Shown here: positions 11,989 through 25,087 of the stretch, in pieces
Layout of the letters: each line of letters starts with the position of its first letter
How positions within the stretch are numbered: position 1 is the first letter of the stretch
Origin: Paraspadella gotoi
Taxonomy: Eukaryota > Chaetognatha
Length of the DNA: 64,000 nt
NCBI GenBank assembly: GCA_051294375.1
Contig: CM119265.1
Location: 5,386,355-5,450,354, forward strand
Reading direction: 5' to 3'
Translations under genes and position numbers: made by a program
Notes under the pieces: model-generated
Database searches by the model: none
Told to the model about the DNA's origin: nothing
What the model saw: the letters and a program-made list of their open reading frames with translations, nothing else

Positions 11989-12326
11989 AAAATGGAATAT
12001 TGTTTCTTGTTGTTTTATGATTGAATTTTTTTTGGAGTGGAATAAAATTGACTAATCTTTCTATGTCTTCACTTAAAATGAAATCATAAATTTTACGATT
12101 AAAAAAAAAAAAGACGAACCGAAGTTGATATCAAAAACTTTCTCATTAACAAGATAATTATTTCTACCGTTACCATCAAGATCTAAGCACGAGTAATGAG
12201 TTAGCAGTTAAAGAATAACCAATTAATTATAATCGCCGAACCTTCTAAAAAAAAAAGTAATTCCTTTCCGCAAATGTCTACCGAAAATTCCGCTCGTAAA
12301 CTGTCTCAGCGACAGCAAGACCCGTC
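11989..12326. other. Intergenic spacer
   Basis: A 338-base gap between the stop of the EGF-type gene and the start of the lectin-like gene. It has a likely poly(A) signal (AATAAA near 12040) and nothing else recognisable. Confidence 0.5.
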
Positions 12327-15300
12327 ATGTTTCCCTTGGCCGTCGCGCTGTTGGTCTGGATTGGTTCGTTTGTTCTTTGGCGAACAGAAGCGCAGAACAT
12401 CGCTATCGGGAGGCCGGTTGTCGTCTCCTCGTGCGACTTCGTGGCGGTTTGCGTGGAGTGCTGCAAATGCAGAAACGGTGAGCTGAGAATAAGCCTTAGT
12501 TTCGTTTTTTGGATTTCTCTCGTGAATAGGTTACTTGTAACTGGAATTTTTTTTTTTAGTTGCGCCGCGAGTACTCGCGGGGCTACTCTCTGAGTCACTT
12601 TGGTGTTCGTATCGTCTATATTTCCCACTTTTATTAATTGTCTAATGTTTATTATTTATTATTGCATTGACACGTTAATTAACGGTCTTCCGAAAACGTG
12701 TCGTGTTCTTTTTTTCTTCTGATCTTTCTATCCATCTTTCGCAAGATAACGGCGACTTGCCATGGAACAAGGCTCTACGTACTACGACCAACTAGAAAGT
12801 TTCGCAAGGACCTCGTTGGCAAAGGACAAAGGTTATGACGCCGCCAAGGTGAGCCTTTATCAGTTTAATGTGTTGTGAAATGTTGGTGAAAAAATCGCGA
12901 AAAATGGACGCTGCAGGTGGTAGTAGGGGACAAGAACGAAAAATACGCGTCAACCATAGAAACATGGTGCGGACTACTGTTCAACGCTGGAAAACCTGAC
13001 TCCGTTATGGGGGTAAAAGTCTCTCTCTCTCTCTCTTCTCTCTCTTCTCTCTCTCTACTCTCTCTCTCTCTCTTCTCTCTTCCTCTGCTCTCTCACATTA
13101 AAAAATATTTCTCTATGTCCCTCATTTCTCTCTCTCACATTATATTGGTTGTACCAATTTCATTAAAAACATTTCTCTATGTCCCACTCCCACTCCTTGT
13201 CTACCTCTTTACTTTTATTTTTATTAAGGAATTATTTATTCACTATTTATTAATAGTATTACTTTTATTGAGACATCGTTAAAAACTTTCGTTTTCTCCT
13301 TAATATTATTATATTGTGGACGAACATATAGAACACGCAACCTCGGTCAAACCACTTGACCTTAACAACCTGACCCCGCTCGGTTCCCCCAGTTTATATG
13401 TGGTCAAATCGTTGACCTTTGTAAATACCATTGTAATAGACTTAGCATCTGAGCATTTTGACTGTTATTGTTTATAACCTTGTTGAAGAATAAATCATTC
13501 TTGATCTGAAACTTGTGTCGTCCATAATATGATATTTATTTACTCTTCATTAAGGAACACCGACCCCGGAGACGAAATTCGATGAAATAAAATCGAAGAA
13601 AATGTGCTGGGACATGATCTCCGAGGTACTAAGATACAGTTTCATTAAATTCATCGCCCTTCCTTTTTATAAACCTTCTCTTTAATTCAGCATAAGAATA
13701 CTAAAATACTGTCACAGTTTTTTCTGTAAATTTGATCTTTTTAGACATTTTTTTTAATTTCGCAAGCCTTTGGTTGTGTAAGATATGTATCTTAACTTTA
13801 CCTCTTTAGAAACGTCGTTGTCGTTGTCGTCATCATAATTGCATTTTTTTTAAATCACTATGAGTATGAGTCTTGCATAAAGTCATGCTGGTTATCATCA
13901 TCATCATATCATTGGATCAATACAATCGCATCATCAAATCATTAGTATTAGATCATTAAACAATTATCATAGCATTTTGATTTAAAAAAACATATTTTGA
14001 ATCACTTCTTAATCTTATACGATTATATCTTGACCGCATTAGCTAATCACTCTAAAGTTTTAAGTTTTAAAATTTAAACAAATCTAATTCACTTATGATT
14101 GTTAATTCGAGCTCCTTAAATTTTTCCGCAGCTTGAACCCCTGTTAACGAAACCTCCAAAGGAATACTTCGACCCCGATTACATGCAATCGTGCAGATTC
14201 AGAGGCTTGTCTTTTTACATTTTTCAAAATGATTGAAAAAGTATTATGCTGTCCGAAAAGAGCTTAAAACTTTTTTAACTTTAATATTTTTAGGGGGAGA
14301 GTTGAGCTTCAGTAAATTGACGGACGGCGTTTACATGGACCCAAAAAACAACGGCGAAACCAACAGAATGGAAGAAGTTAGGAAAACTTGTTTCAAGTCC
14401 AAGTGGCAAAAAAATCCCTGGGTCGCCGTCGATCTTGGAAAAGATGTAAGATTAAGTAAAATGCCGATTCAGAATAGTAATACGAACCACGGATTTTAGT
14501 AAATCTTTTTTAGTAGTAAAAACATAAAGTTTTAAAAAACTGAAGATTAAGGACGCGAACGCGTTGAGAGGAACTTTAACGCCTCCGCGTTCGCTTCCTT
14601 TTCCTTATTAACTCTGCTCCCCCAAATCCGGGATCACATCCATATCTCTGACACGTAGACAATACCAGTCCTCATTCAGGCTCAAAATCATTTCATACCA
14701 TTTCATACAGGTTAACGTTGGAAAAGTCAAACTGTTTAACCGATTGGAGGCCAAGGGAAATTGGAAGATCGGAAATTATCCCGTTCATCCAAAGTTGAAA
14801 AACATGCCTGCAGTGGACAACCCACCTTGGGTGTGGGACAGGCTCGACCGATTTCAGGCAACAGCAGATGAGATTTTGATTAATTCGAGTTTATCATGGT
14901 GTTTGTGAAGATGATGGTGATGATCCCAATTTGCCATACTAATCTAATTAATTAAGTTCTAGAGTATTTGGGGTTTTCATCAATAATGTGATGTATAGTT
15001 AACTATTAGTTATTCAAATGTTTAAATTCAATGAGTCTCCAATTGGTCATCTTTTTAATAAAATATAGTCTGTCTATTAAATATTTATAGTACTTGTTTC
15101 AAATCTTCAAGGTATTCGTTCTCGACTCTGCGTCCCGTTGGCGCACTTGGGCAGACCACAACATCGGCACCCTCACTTCGGACAACATCCTGAAAAACGG
15201 AGAAAAGTTTCATTATTCCATCGACGTGCCTTGGGATTTCTGGGAAATCGCCAAGAAGAAAGCAGACGCTGGTTACCCGGAGAAATTGAAGGATGGATCG

Positions 15301-15673
15301 ACATTAGGAGGACGAAGGTGTGGGAACGAACACAAAATGGACGCTTGGAAGAAAGAGTTCAATGAAAATGATGCTCATTTGAAGCAGGTGGTCTCTTGGG
15401 TAGAGAAAAAGAAAATTTGATCGAAAAGGCGGATAGGAATTATATGGCTTACATACTCTCTCTCTCTCTCTCTCTCGTCTCTCTCTCTCCCTTCGGCAGT
15501 CTTGGAAAGACTTCGCCGCCCGCAACTATCCATACGTCGTGGACTGCGGGGGCATCACTGGGCGCTTCGTCGCCGTCCGATTACTCAATGATGATCGGTC
15601 GCCCGTCGAGGAAACTAACTTTTTGAACGACTCCCCTTTGACTCTCTGCGAGATCGAGGTGGAGAAAGCATGA
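12327..15673 (+). CDS. Secreted F5/8C or F-type-lectin-like protein
   Basis: Begins MFPLAVALLVWIGSFVLWRTEA, a clear signal peptide, followed by QNIAIGRPVVVSS, the typical opening of the fucolectin/F5/8C galactose-binding fold. Exons: 12327-12477, 12746-12848, 12917-13012, 13555-13625, about 14132-14215, 14294-14445, 14711-14857, 15112-15387 and 15500-15673 (TGA). Later exons carry the fold's core (LTDGVY, NPWVAVDLGKD, GKVKLFNRLE) and its closing strands (ITGRFVAVRL, LTLCEIEV). The last four exons join perfectly. The exon 7 donor is GC (CAG|GCAACA). Phases fail around exons 2, 4 and 5, and exon 2 needs a one-base correction, so base errors or missed exons remain there. The classic fucose-binding motif (His...Arg-x-Asp) is not obvious, so sugar binding is uncertain. 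An in-frame 23-codon stretch follows the stop (see findings). Confidence 0.7.
13021..13095. repeat. (CT)n microsatellite, interrupted
   Basis: CT-rich run directly after the donor of the exon ending at 13012 in the lectin-like gene. Confidence 0.85.
13315..13524 (+). mobile_element. Candidate solo LTR (about 210 bp)
   Basis: Starts TGTGGACGA and ends TCGTCCA, so it has TG...CA ends with a short inverted repeat. An AATAAA poly(A) signal lies near 13490. AT-rich flanks TTATAT and TAATAT could be an imperfect target-site duplication. It lies in intron 3 of the lectin-like gene. No internal retroelement coding region is present, so only a solo LTR or similar remnant is claimed. Confidence 0.4.
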
Positions 15674-15745
15674 GGATTGAAAAAGTATTACGCTGTCCGA
15701 AAAGGCGATGGGAAGGATAACCCCTGGGGGAAAGGCTGCCCCTGA

Positions 15746-17156
15746 TGATGATGCGCTATCTCTTTGGTGTTAATTTTGGTAATATCAATGATTTGCTTGT
15801 TTATTATTTTGAAATTGTTTTGTTGCCGTTTTATCAATCATGGTAATATACAAATAGTATATGCTGGATAATCTATCAAAAAAAGACTTTTTTATTAGTA
15901 CTTGTAGGTTTCAATTCTTTTTTTCATTTTACAACTTCACCACTTTTTAGTCTGGAAAACTTTGAATTATAATTGACTAAACTCAACTTGACCCAACGAA
16001 AACAAATATATAAGTTGGAATAAATCAATTTTTGTTCGAAAATAAAATTTATTATAACTTCAATTTATTCTAGTAAAAATTAAGAAAAGAATGGGAAACC
16101 ATCTATTCTCTGCATGTAAATGGTACATTGAATAAATTTCCCTATCCAATTTTTAATGTACGAAAGTAATTATGATCAATTTTTAAACGCCGAAGGGAAC
16201 TTATTTTTTTTTTTTCGCTCCGGGCTCAAAAATAGATTTAATTGTTAATCAATAATCCTCGGAGCCGCGATATTCCCCTAGTCGTCCAAAGACGGAATTA
16301 ACGAATCAAAATGTACAAGAAACAAACATTTAATATATTATGTGATTCGTGCACGAGGTGCGAAGCATATTGTATTTTTTTTTAGAAATTTTTTTGTTTT
16401 TGTTTTGTTTTAAATTTTTTTTTTTTAACGGAATTGTGACAAAAGGTAACGTATAACATGTAATTCCAGAAATTTTACGTCGCATTCCTATCCAGCGATA
16501 AGCGGACCCGCACAAAAATTTCAGCGTAGTAACGATAATGAGTAACGGTAATAGTGCAAAAAAAAATGAAAACCATATAACTTCTTTTTTTTAAAACTTA
16601 ACAGTAATCGTAATTGTAACAAACAATGAAATAACGTAACGGGGTTAACCGGATTTACGAAAGACGTCGTAAGGGGGACAAGGCGATCTCCTTGGCAGCT
16701 GTTTTTTAAAAAAAATATTAATCAAATTAAGTCAAGTGTTTAAGAATATTCTTCAAGAAATTACGAGGTGAAGGGGATTCGTCTTCGAAGGCCAGGGAAA
16801 AAGATAGGAGAACAAAACAAAGAGGTTTTTAACGATGATCTAGTGGTAAGAAATTGGATTTCGGTCCGTTTCGCGGCAAAGACTGAAATACATTTCTCTT
16901 CATCAACGTGGAAGAGGAGAATAGGGGGGGGACCAATTGGAAAAGTGGAACATCAATTCGTGAGGGGGGGGGGGAGGTGGGAAGCAATCCGCGATTTCTG
17001 GTGAGAAAATCGCGGTCCACTTACTGTTGGAATTTAATAAATTTCAGTTGTTTTTTTTAATGAATTTATACATTGTTATTGATCTCTAGATCGTAGAACC
17101 AGAATAGAGTTGGTGACGACGACGACGACGACGACGACGACGCCGAGGACGACGAT
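15746..17156. other. Intergenic region, convergent genes
   Basis: Between the lectin-like gene and the 3' end of cyclin D, two genes pointing towards each other. It is AT-rich to about 16,700, then moderately GC-rich with G runs. There is a (GAC)n run at about 17116-17145 near the cyclin D stop. No supported exon. Confidence 0.5.
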
Positions 17157-18833
17157 TCATTGACCCGCGATCAACAGCGCCACCGCCTCGACGTCGGTCG
17201 GCGTCGTAAGCGCCCCTTCGCTGCGACGAGCGTCGGCGCTGGTTTTGTCGTCGGCGATGCCTGGCGCGGAACCGGGCGCGCCACCGGGCGCGGATTCTGC
17301 GGCGCCAGCGTTGCCCAGATGAAGGATCTGCTCGTGGCATTGACGCAGGCACTCGGCGTCGATGTCCGTGATTCGCTGCAGCTGCTCCAGCACGAATTCA
17401 ACGTCGACGACGTCGAAGCAGAACTCGCGGCCGAAATGTCGCTGCAGTTGTTGGAGTTGGCGAAGCTGCATCAGCTGCTGCGTCCAGTCGGGCGCGGTTA
17501 GACCCGGAGGCGGCGCCAAAACGGCGCTGGCGGCGTTGTGGGTAAAGTTGGCATTCAAGCCGGCGATGGCGGCGCTGATGCAGCAGGCCGCGATCATCGA
17601 GGGCGGGTAGTGGATGAATTTAAAGTCAGTCGCCGTCGCCGCAGCGTGCTGCTGGGCGGCGCGGCGGATCTGCGGCGCCAACCGGCGCGACACGCCCTCC
17701 AGCCGCCAGAGGATCTGGTCGAGAAAGTCAAGAGGGGTGACGGCAGCGACGTCCCACCGTAGCCGCCCCAGCAACAGCAGCTCCCACGTCAACATCTGCT
17801 CGTAGGTGATGGAGTTGTCCGTGTAGAGGACCAGCTTGTCCGCCGTCAGCGGAACGCTCTCCTTGAGTTTGGAAGCGACGAACATGGCGACGGCGGCGAC
17901 GAGTTGGAGGTGGCACTTCTGGACGCGGACTTGGGAGAGGAACCGGTCGAGGTAGTTGACGGCGAGCAGGAACACGTCGTCCTCGCACTTTTGCTCCTCG
18001 CAGACCTAGAAAGGGCGGCGATGGAAGAGAGAGAGGAAATGAATGGAATTAGAGATTGAAATGCCAACAATGGCGGATGTTTGTAGATTGCTTTGCTGCC
18101 AACGATCAATTGCCATAGATTAAAATACCATCATCATCAATCATATTTATCATCATCGTCCTCATTTCAACTTGATTTTTGAAGAGGATCAGAGGGCATC
18201 TAACAATGAGCATTATGTTAACGAAGATTTAAATCTTTGTTCCTCTTTGTAGCTTCTCTCCCTCATGTCTTTTTCGACCGACTGACGAATTAATACGAAT
18301 GTTGTTTTTCAAGTCATTAGCCCGTTATCGGCAAGAGCGTATGACGCCGAGTTATTAAATTTAGCTCCCCGTGCCAACTTTTGTTAAAAAAGAAAAAAAT
18401 TAACTCTTGTCAGAATAGAAATAAAATTCAAAAGATTAATTGAAAAATTTAACTCATGTCAGAATTTTTAGGTGCAACTTTAAAGAATCACAAGTTTATC
18501 TATTGATAAATTTTGTACTAAACTAGTGATAGAATCCAGATTTAAAAATTAGTTTTATGTCTTGGGACCATTTAATGATATGAAATATGAATACGAATTT
18601 TATAATTGTTTGTTCGTGAACTAAACTGGTTTTTTTTTTTTTTGGTCATTCACTAAGCTGCCGGGTCTCGTTAGGACTCCCTCTTCGTCGACAAAACAAG
18701 TTAAGCCAGAATCGCCGCATTTTTGCGGCGAATTCGCCCTCGTCGTAATATCGTCGTTTTCATCGTCATGACAACGAAACGAGAATGTGAGATACGACCC
18801 AGTTGGACGTCGTTTTGGGAAAAGAGATCAATA

Positions 18834-18874
<41 letters not shown>

Positions 18875-19067
18875 ATTTCTTAACGATCTAACGATCTTAC
18901 GAATTGACCAGTGGTCGAGATACGATCTGAGCCAAATCAAGAAACTCCGTCGCAGTTTGAGATCCCAGCAAAGGTTTGGAGAAAAAAAGAAAGAAAATCT
19001 GCCCTCGTTCACCTCGAGAAAGTTTCATTCCTTCAACTTGAAGTGTGGGAAAAACTATATTAAACGC

Positions 19068-19108
<41 letters not shown>

Positions 19109-19819
19109 GCTCGTTAAAATTCGAAAGAAAGGACCCCGGCAACAAACTAAAAGAGAAAAAAAATGATTATTAAGGTTAATTTTAAAGGTTAATCATTAAC
19201 GACAGGGTTTTTTGTTTTGTCCTACAGCAGGAAATAGAAAAAAAGACTATTTTTTAAATATCATCAGCTTTTTAATGCCATTGAAAAGATGAATAATAAA
19301 ATAAACCATATTTAAAACCGATGTTTCTTATGTTCATTTGGAGGCATTTAAAAATCGGCATATAAAAATATTTAACATTTTTGAGACAAATAAAAAACTG
19401 AAAATCGATTTTATTTGGCTCACCATCCCTTCTTTTTTTTTTCTCTCTCTCTCTCTCTCTCTTTCTCTCCCCCCTCTCTCTCCCTCTCTCTCTTTTTCAG
19501 AGGCAGAAGTTGCTGCAGAAGCCTTCGCGGGAAATATCTGCCGGTTCCTCCCGCGCAAAAGGACTCGGCGCGAAGAAAGAATAACGGGAGGATGAGGAGG
19601 ATGAGGAGGAGGGGGAGGAGGAGGAAGAGGTGTCGGTGGAGCAGGAGGATCAAAAAAAAGGAGGAGATCCCCTTTTCGGGCCGAGATAACAGAAGCGCGC
19701 AACGATTTGAGAGAGAGAGAGAGAATGAGAGAGAGAATGTGGTTTGTATTTAACGATGCTAATTACGAGAAGATTGAGATGGTAAAAAGAACGTGAGCGT
19801 TAAGAATGGCGGGACAGGT

Positions 19820-19864
<45 letters not shown>

Positions 19865-20498
19865 TTTATGAAAATAAGACAGGGGATGAGATAGACCGAA
19901 AGTAATATAAAAAAAATCTTTCAAAAAATGTTTCAGTGTCATTAGTAGTTCTGTTCAACTATCGTTCAACTTTTTCTTAATCTGTGAACTTCCCGGTTGA
20001 GCGAGCCAAGACCGCTATCAAACGAACTCGGACTGAAATTAACCGAAACGCCCCAGGACCTAACGTAAACTTGGACTAAATTTCGGTCAAAATTATTAAG
20101 CCGCAAAAGAGAAGGTGAACCCCAAACTGGGACTAACCTTTGACAGACCTCGAAAGAAATCCTGATCACTTTTGAGGGAAATTTTAACGCAACTAAATTG
20201 AACTGAAAGGAAAAAACGAGTCTTCTTAAAAAACTTCTTAAATAAATATAACCGAATTTTTGCGGTCAATCAATTGAAACGAATCGATAAAAAAAAAAAG
20301 AACATTGGCGGGAAAGATCGATTCGCAGAGACAAAAAAAAAGGAAGGGAGGGAAAGAAGAAAAAAGTATTTAAATTTTGAAGTAATAGTAAATGGTAGTT
20401 GAAATTTCAATTTCTTCATTTCGACTCACAAGTAAAACTGGTTTGACAGATTTCATCATGAATTTTACACATAATTCTGATTGTAACTTGGCTGGCTG

Positions 20499-20534
<36 letters not shown>

Positions 20535-23500
20535 TCTCCCTCTCTCCAACGCCAGATATAACTTGTTTTCGGCCCTTAGTCTCTAGATAAGACAACCCAG
20601 TTTCTCTCAACACCTGCACCAAATAAGCCGGAAATTGATTTAGTGCTTGACCCCCTTGATGCGAATCGCCCAACGAGTTGGTATTTTCAATCGCCGATTT
20701 ATAGGATAGAAATTCCGAAAATATCTTTAGGAAAATATAAACAATACTGAATCGAAATGGGGATACAAATGATTAAAAATTTTATATAATAAAGATTTAA
20801 GCTTTTAAAAGAATCGCTAAATGATGCTTTCAACTAAAGTCGATCTTTGGACGGTCGCTTATAATTTTGAGCGGTGCTCAAAAGGAAACTGAAAGGACCT
20901 GAATGGATCGAAAAGCTTGAATGTTTAAAATAGAAATATCTGTAATGACTGAATGAACAAATATACTTAAAATAGAACATTTCTCAGAAATTAGAGTGGC
21001 TCTTTCGAGCGTGCCGCGCCTCTGATTCAGGAATCGGATCCTTCCAACCCCGGATGAAATAAGATAACCTGTGCATTAAATTCGGATCTGGGATCGCGAC
21101 TGTGGGAAAGCGGCGAGATAAGACTAAGTGGAACCGAAATTATAGAGATATTGGTACATAGATAAAAGAGCGTCAGACGTAATTAAGGAATAGTAGGACA
21201 AGCGTTAAATACTGAAGGACCGAATAGCGACGACAATTTCGAACATGTTTGACATTTAACGCCAGGACTGTCAAGACATTTATTTGTCTCGGACGTGTAA
21301 CTCTAAGTCGTCATTCTCGGTAAACCTCCAAATACCAACTTATTATTTCGTTTTTCTAGTAATATTGTTATCAAACGTCATGATCTTTTTAAAAGGGAAC
21401 TATTTTGAGAGCGGGGAAAAAAAGCGGGATAATTTTTTTTTAAATCCTGAAATAAATTCCCTATCGAGAAATCAAATTTCTCGAAAAAAGGTCACGAATT
21501 TTGGAAGAAAAGGGAAAGGAAGAAGATAAAGGTGAAGAGAGAAAGAAAAAAGAACGAAGCATCACAGATCGGGTTAAAAACTGATTTGATACTGTGTGAA
21601 GATCGTGAACTGTAACGTGAACTCTGTGTGAAGGATCCGACAACTGGTTGAAACAGTGAAGTAAGAGGGTGAAGATACGATTAATCTTGAGATTTGGAAA
21701 AAGTTGATCTTAAACCGATGAGAAAATAGTCGTAGCTTTGACTGTGTCTGTCTGTTAGACTGTGATGAGCATGAAAAAAAAATTACTTCATTCAATTTTG
21801 TTCATTGTACATAGGAGAAATAATTATGAGCATAAATATTAAATTGAAACCAATAGGGAAAAAACATAGACGTGTAAAGTCAATTGCTTTTGAGCATTGA
21901 GAATCGATCAAGATGAGCATGATTGCTTTTTTGGAATCTCCAGAGAACTTAAGGAATTATCAAATTATTATTAACAAAACTTACTGAAAAATTAACAAAC
22001 TCATCAACCTACTAATTCACCTCCATACTATTTTAAAATTAACAATATATTTCTTTTCGAGAAAAAAAAATCGCTGACTTTTTTAGCCTTTTTCATTTTT
22101 CTTTCATCCCAACGCGGGAGCATATTCACCAAATTCTCGCCTCAAGACATTATACATCAACCAAATCTCTCTCTCTCTCTCNNNNNNNNNNNNTTTTTAC
22201 GAGAAACAAAAGTTGCGGTTTTTCTCTCTCCGACTTTTTAGCGGCACAATGGAGGAAAACCGTTCTACTTTTTTTTTTCTGTGGGTTCCCACTTTCTGAT
22301 TTCCACGTTGCTGAACCAACGAGGAGTTTTCCCTTTCCCACTGTAATCGACATCTTTGGCCGTCGTTGTCGTTGTCGTCGTCCTCGTTGTTGTCTGACAT
22401 AATCGTTGTCAGCACGTTTCTCTTCCATCCCTGATGTTCTAAGTCATTCTCATCGTTTTGCACTCGTGGTCAATTTTAGTGGTTTTCCTTCGTCTCTGGT
22501 TAAATCGCAGATTACATTTGTCAAAGATGTCGACGTCGTCGTCGTCGAGACAGATTTACTGCTTTTGAAGCTTCGACCACGAAGGATTCGTCATCCAAGA
22601 CGACGACGACTACAATGACGACGAAGACAATTCCGACCACCAGGAGTTTTGACCCCGACTAAGAAAGAAGTAATTGCGTGAACGGTTATCGAATCGAGTC
22701 TTTGATTTATTTACTTCTTAGCGTCTTATATTTCTTTCTTTCTTTCTTTCTTTCCATTTTTCTAGTTTTAGGGTTTTTTTTTTCCAAGTTTCTAAGAACC
22801 AAATAATTTAGCGCGCGGTCGAGCATCTTCAGCATCGCGAAGTGCAGCACCTTCATCTTCTTCGTCATCATTGTCTTCTTGAGGTCGTCAATTTGACGAC
22901 TAAATTCAATTAAAACTAAAATAACTGATATAGACGAAAGGTCAATCATTTTAAAATACTTTCTGAAAAGGTAAAAATTAAGAGACGAAAAACGAAGAAG
23001 AAAAGAATTATGCGAAAAAGAATGAAAGAAAAGAAAAATCAAAAATCGAGGAGAGAAAAAGAGAGAGAGATAGAAAGAAAGAGACCCTTCGTTTTCCTTT
23101 CAAGGCTCCTGTGTGTGTGGATCAGTGTATGTGTGTCTTGTGTGTATTGAGGGGAACGGAAGCAGCGCCGGGGCATTCTCTCGCTGCGACTGCTGCGGAG
23201 GTGGATCAGGGGGGAAGAAGAAAGCAAGGAGGAAGTGAGCGGCTGCATCGGCATACCCGGCAGGCCGCCCCGGCAGAAGACAGGTTTGTATCCTCTGCCC
23301 CAACCCTAAAACCTTGGGGGTGGGGGATACTTTAAAATCCCTATCTCTGGTTTGATTTGATTTGATAAGACCCTACCTAACGTGCTTTAGGGCTCTCTCT
23401 CTCTCTCTCTCTTCTCTCCTCTCTCTCTCTTCTTCTCCTCCTCTCTCTCTCTTCTCCTCACTCTTTAATTCCGGTTGCCCCTCCTCCAGATTTCGAAGAA

Positions 23501-24914
23501 AAATCAATGGGATCATGTAGTTCGCAAATTACGTAACCCGAGAAATAATGAGAACAACAATAATTATCATCGCCTGTCACTCCCGGTTTTTCAATTTTTT
23601 TTTCAATACTTGAATGATTTCCTTTTTTTTCCTACGATGAGGTCACGTTTTTATATTTACCGGTGTCTCTTACTCTCTCTCTTTCTCTCACTCTCCGTTC
23701 CCAGACGCCGGGCCAAGAGTTGAATGAGTTCTGTTCCCAGAACAAAAAGGTTTTTATTTTTTTGTTTTTTTTTTCAGACGAGGATTATCTTTCAAAAGTT
23801 TTTTGTTCGTCTTTAAGGTTTAATTTCTTCAGTCAAGTGTTTTTTACAGAGATAAAAAAAAAAAGACCGGTAGTAGATTGGAACGGAGTGACATGACTTT
23901 AAACCGAAGAGTGAAGAAAAAGTTATGACTAAATTAATATTAGCGTATTAATAGAGATTTGAAGAACAAAATATCTTAATGTATTATTAGTAATACGGTA
24001 TTAATCATCTTAAAATCGTTTCACTATTTCAAGGAACGATAATTCAGAAACCGATTTTTAAGTCCAAATATTTTTTCTCGAATATTTGTTCTCAACGAAA
24101 GTTTCAGTTTCCATCCTTTTTTTCAATTTTTACATATTTTTAAAGTCAAAATTCATTAATTTCTTCGTCGAAACTAGACCGAACGGAAAGAAATATTTTT
24201 TTCCTTCAAAATGGTGCATGATAAAGTCTCAAAAAGTTAATTCCAACAAAATCACGCAGTCAAATTTTATATCTCAACCAAATAGGAAAATCGAGGCCGT
24301 CAGCAAGCTATTTAGACTTTCAAAATGATAAAATCTAATCAAGCAATCAAGCAATAAAGCAAGCAGATCGCCCTCACCTCGAGCATCCACTCGGTGACCA
24401 TCCTCCGCATGAAGGGTTTAAGGTCGGATTGCAGCGTCTTGAAGTAGTGAGCCGACGGCATGTACTTCGGCTCGTTCTTGAGGAGGTTGGCCAACACGCG
24501 ATCGTCGTCGAAGAGCGTCCTATCGAATTTGGCGCGCCGCAATGCGCCCACAGCGTCCTCAGGGTCGGCGGCGCCGCAAAAATCGTACACCGCCGCCGCC
24601 TCCAGCGAGACTGAAGGAGGACGATCGTCCGAGCGGCTCGTCGACGACGTCGTCGGGATGTGAATGTAGGTCGGACGGGACGAGAAGGCGCTCGAAGGGT
24701 TGGAACAGAGTGCGGCGGTGAAGGAGGAGGCAAGCGACGGCACGGCGTCGACCAAGTACGCCTCTGGCGGGAGATTCGGGTAAAAGTCCGTTGTTTGATG
24801 ACGATGGGACGAGCGTCGACGATCCTCTGGGGAATGCTCGATGGAGTACAGGGTGTTGAGGGGCTGTCGGTGGTCGTAGGGATGGTAGTGGTGAGAGCGA
24901 TGGTGGTAGGCCAT
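17157..24914 (-). CDS. CCND: Cyclin D (about 461 aa)
   Basis: Two exons: 24914-24378 (179 codons) and 18005-17157 (282 codons plus stop), phase 0, donor GTGAGG. The join produces WMLE|VCEEQKCEDDVF, followed by LAVNYLDRFL, the hallmark of D-type cyclins, which activate CDK4/6 in G1 and promote RB phosphorylation. The first cyclin box runs from about residue 145 to 260 (MRRMVTEWMLEVCEEQ, VASKLKE, ELLLLGRLRWDVAAVTPLDFL); the second follows (PPSMIAACCISAAI). The C-terminus has ALTTPTDVEAV, matching the conserved Thr (Thr286 in human D1) whose phosphorylation triggers export and degradation. It is unusually long: a ~110-residue His/Ser/Pro-rich N-terminal extension and a Gln- and Ala/Gly/Pro-rich insert after the second box. 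The usual N-terminal LxCxE RB-binding motif is not visible. The 6.4 kb intron has no supported gene. Confidence 0.93.
18006..24377 (-). other. Cyclin D intron, 6.4 kb, microsatellite-rich
   Basis: The longest intron in the window. It holds GA/CT tracts near 18838-18872, 19066-19100, 19441-19500, 19828-19865, 20502-20545 and 23391-23460, a 12-N gap at 22182-22193, a TTTC run near 22736-22755 and AT-rich filler. Short open frames inside are microsatellite translations or lack splice partners. A GC-richer patch at about 23150-23300 is open on both strands but cannot be joined to anything. Confidence 0.7.
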
Positions 24915-25012
24915 GGTTAGGAGTGGTCAACTGGCGAAGATAGAGAGAGAGAGAGAAGTGAGTCGTAAAAATAGGCACGACGGAATGACGAAGAAATGTT
25001 GTAACGACAAAG

Positions 25013-25087
<75 letters not shown>

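Noticed and set aside
17160-17805. Plus-strand open frames over cyclin D exon 2
   Set aside because: Shadows of the GC-rich cyclin D coding strand.
22150-22680. Open frames on both strands near Asp/Asn- or Arg-rich runs
   Set aside because: They lie inside the cyclin D intron beside a CT repeat and N gap, with no splice partner.
23100-23335. GC-richer patch open on both strands in the cyclin D intron
   Set aside because: No start, domain or phase-compatible splice sites; it could be an unannotated exon, but nothing supports it.
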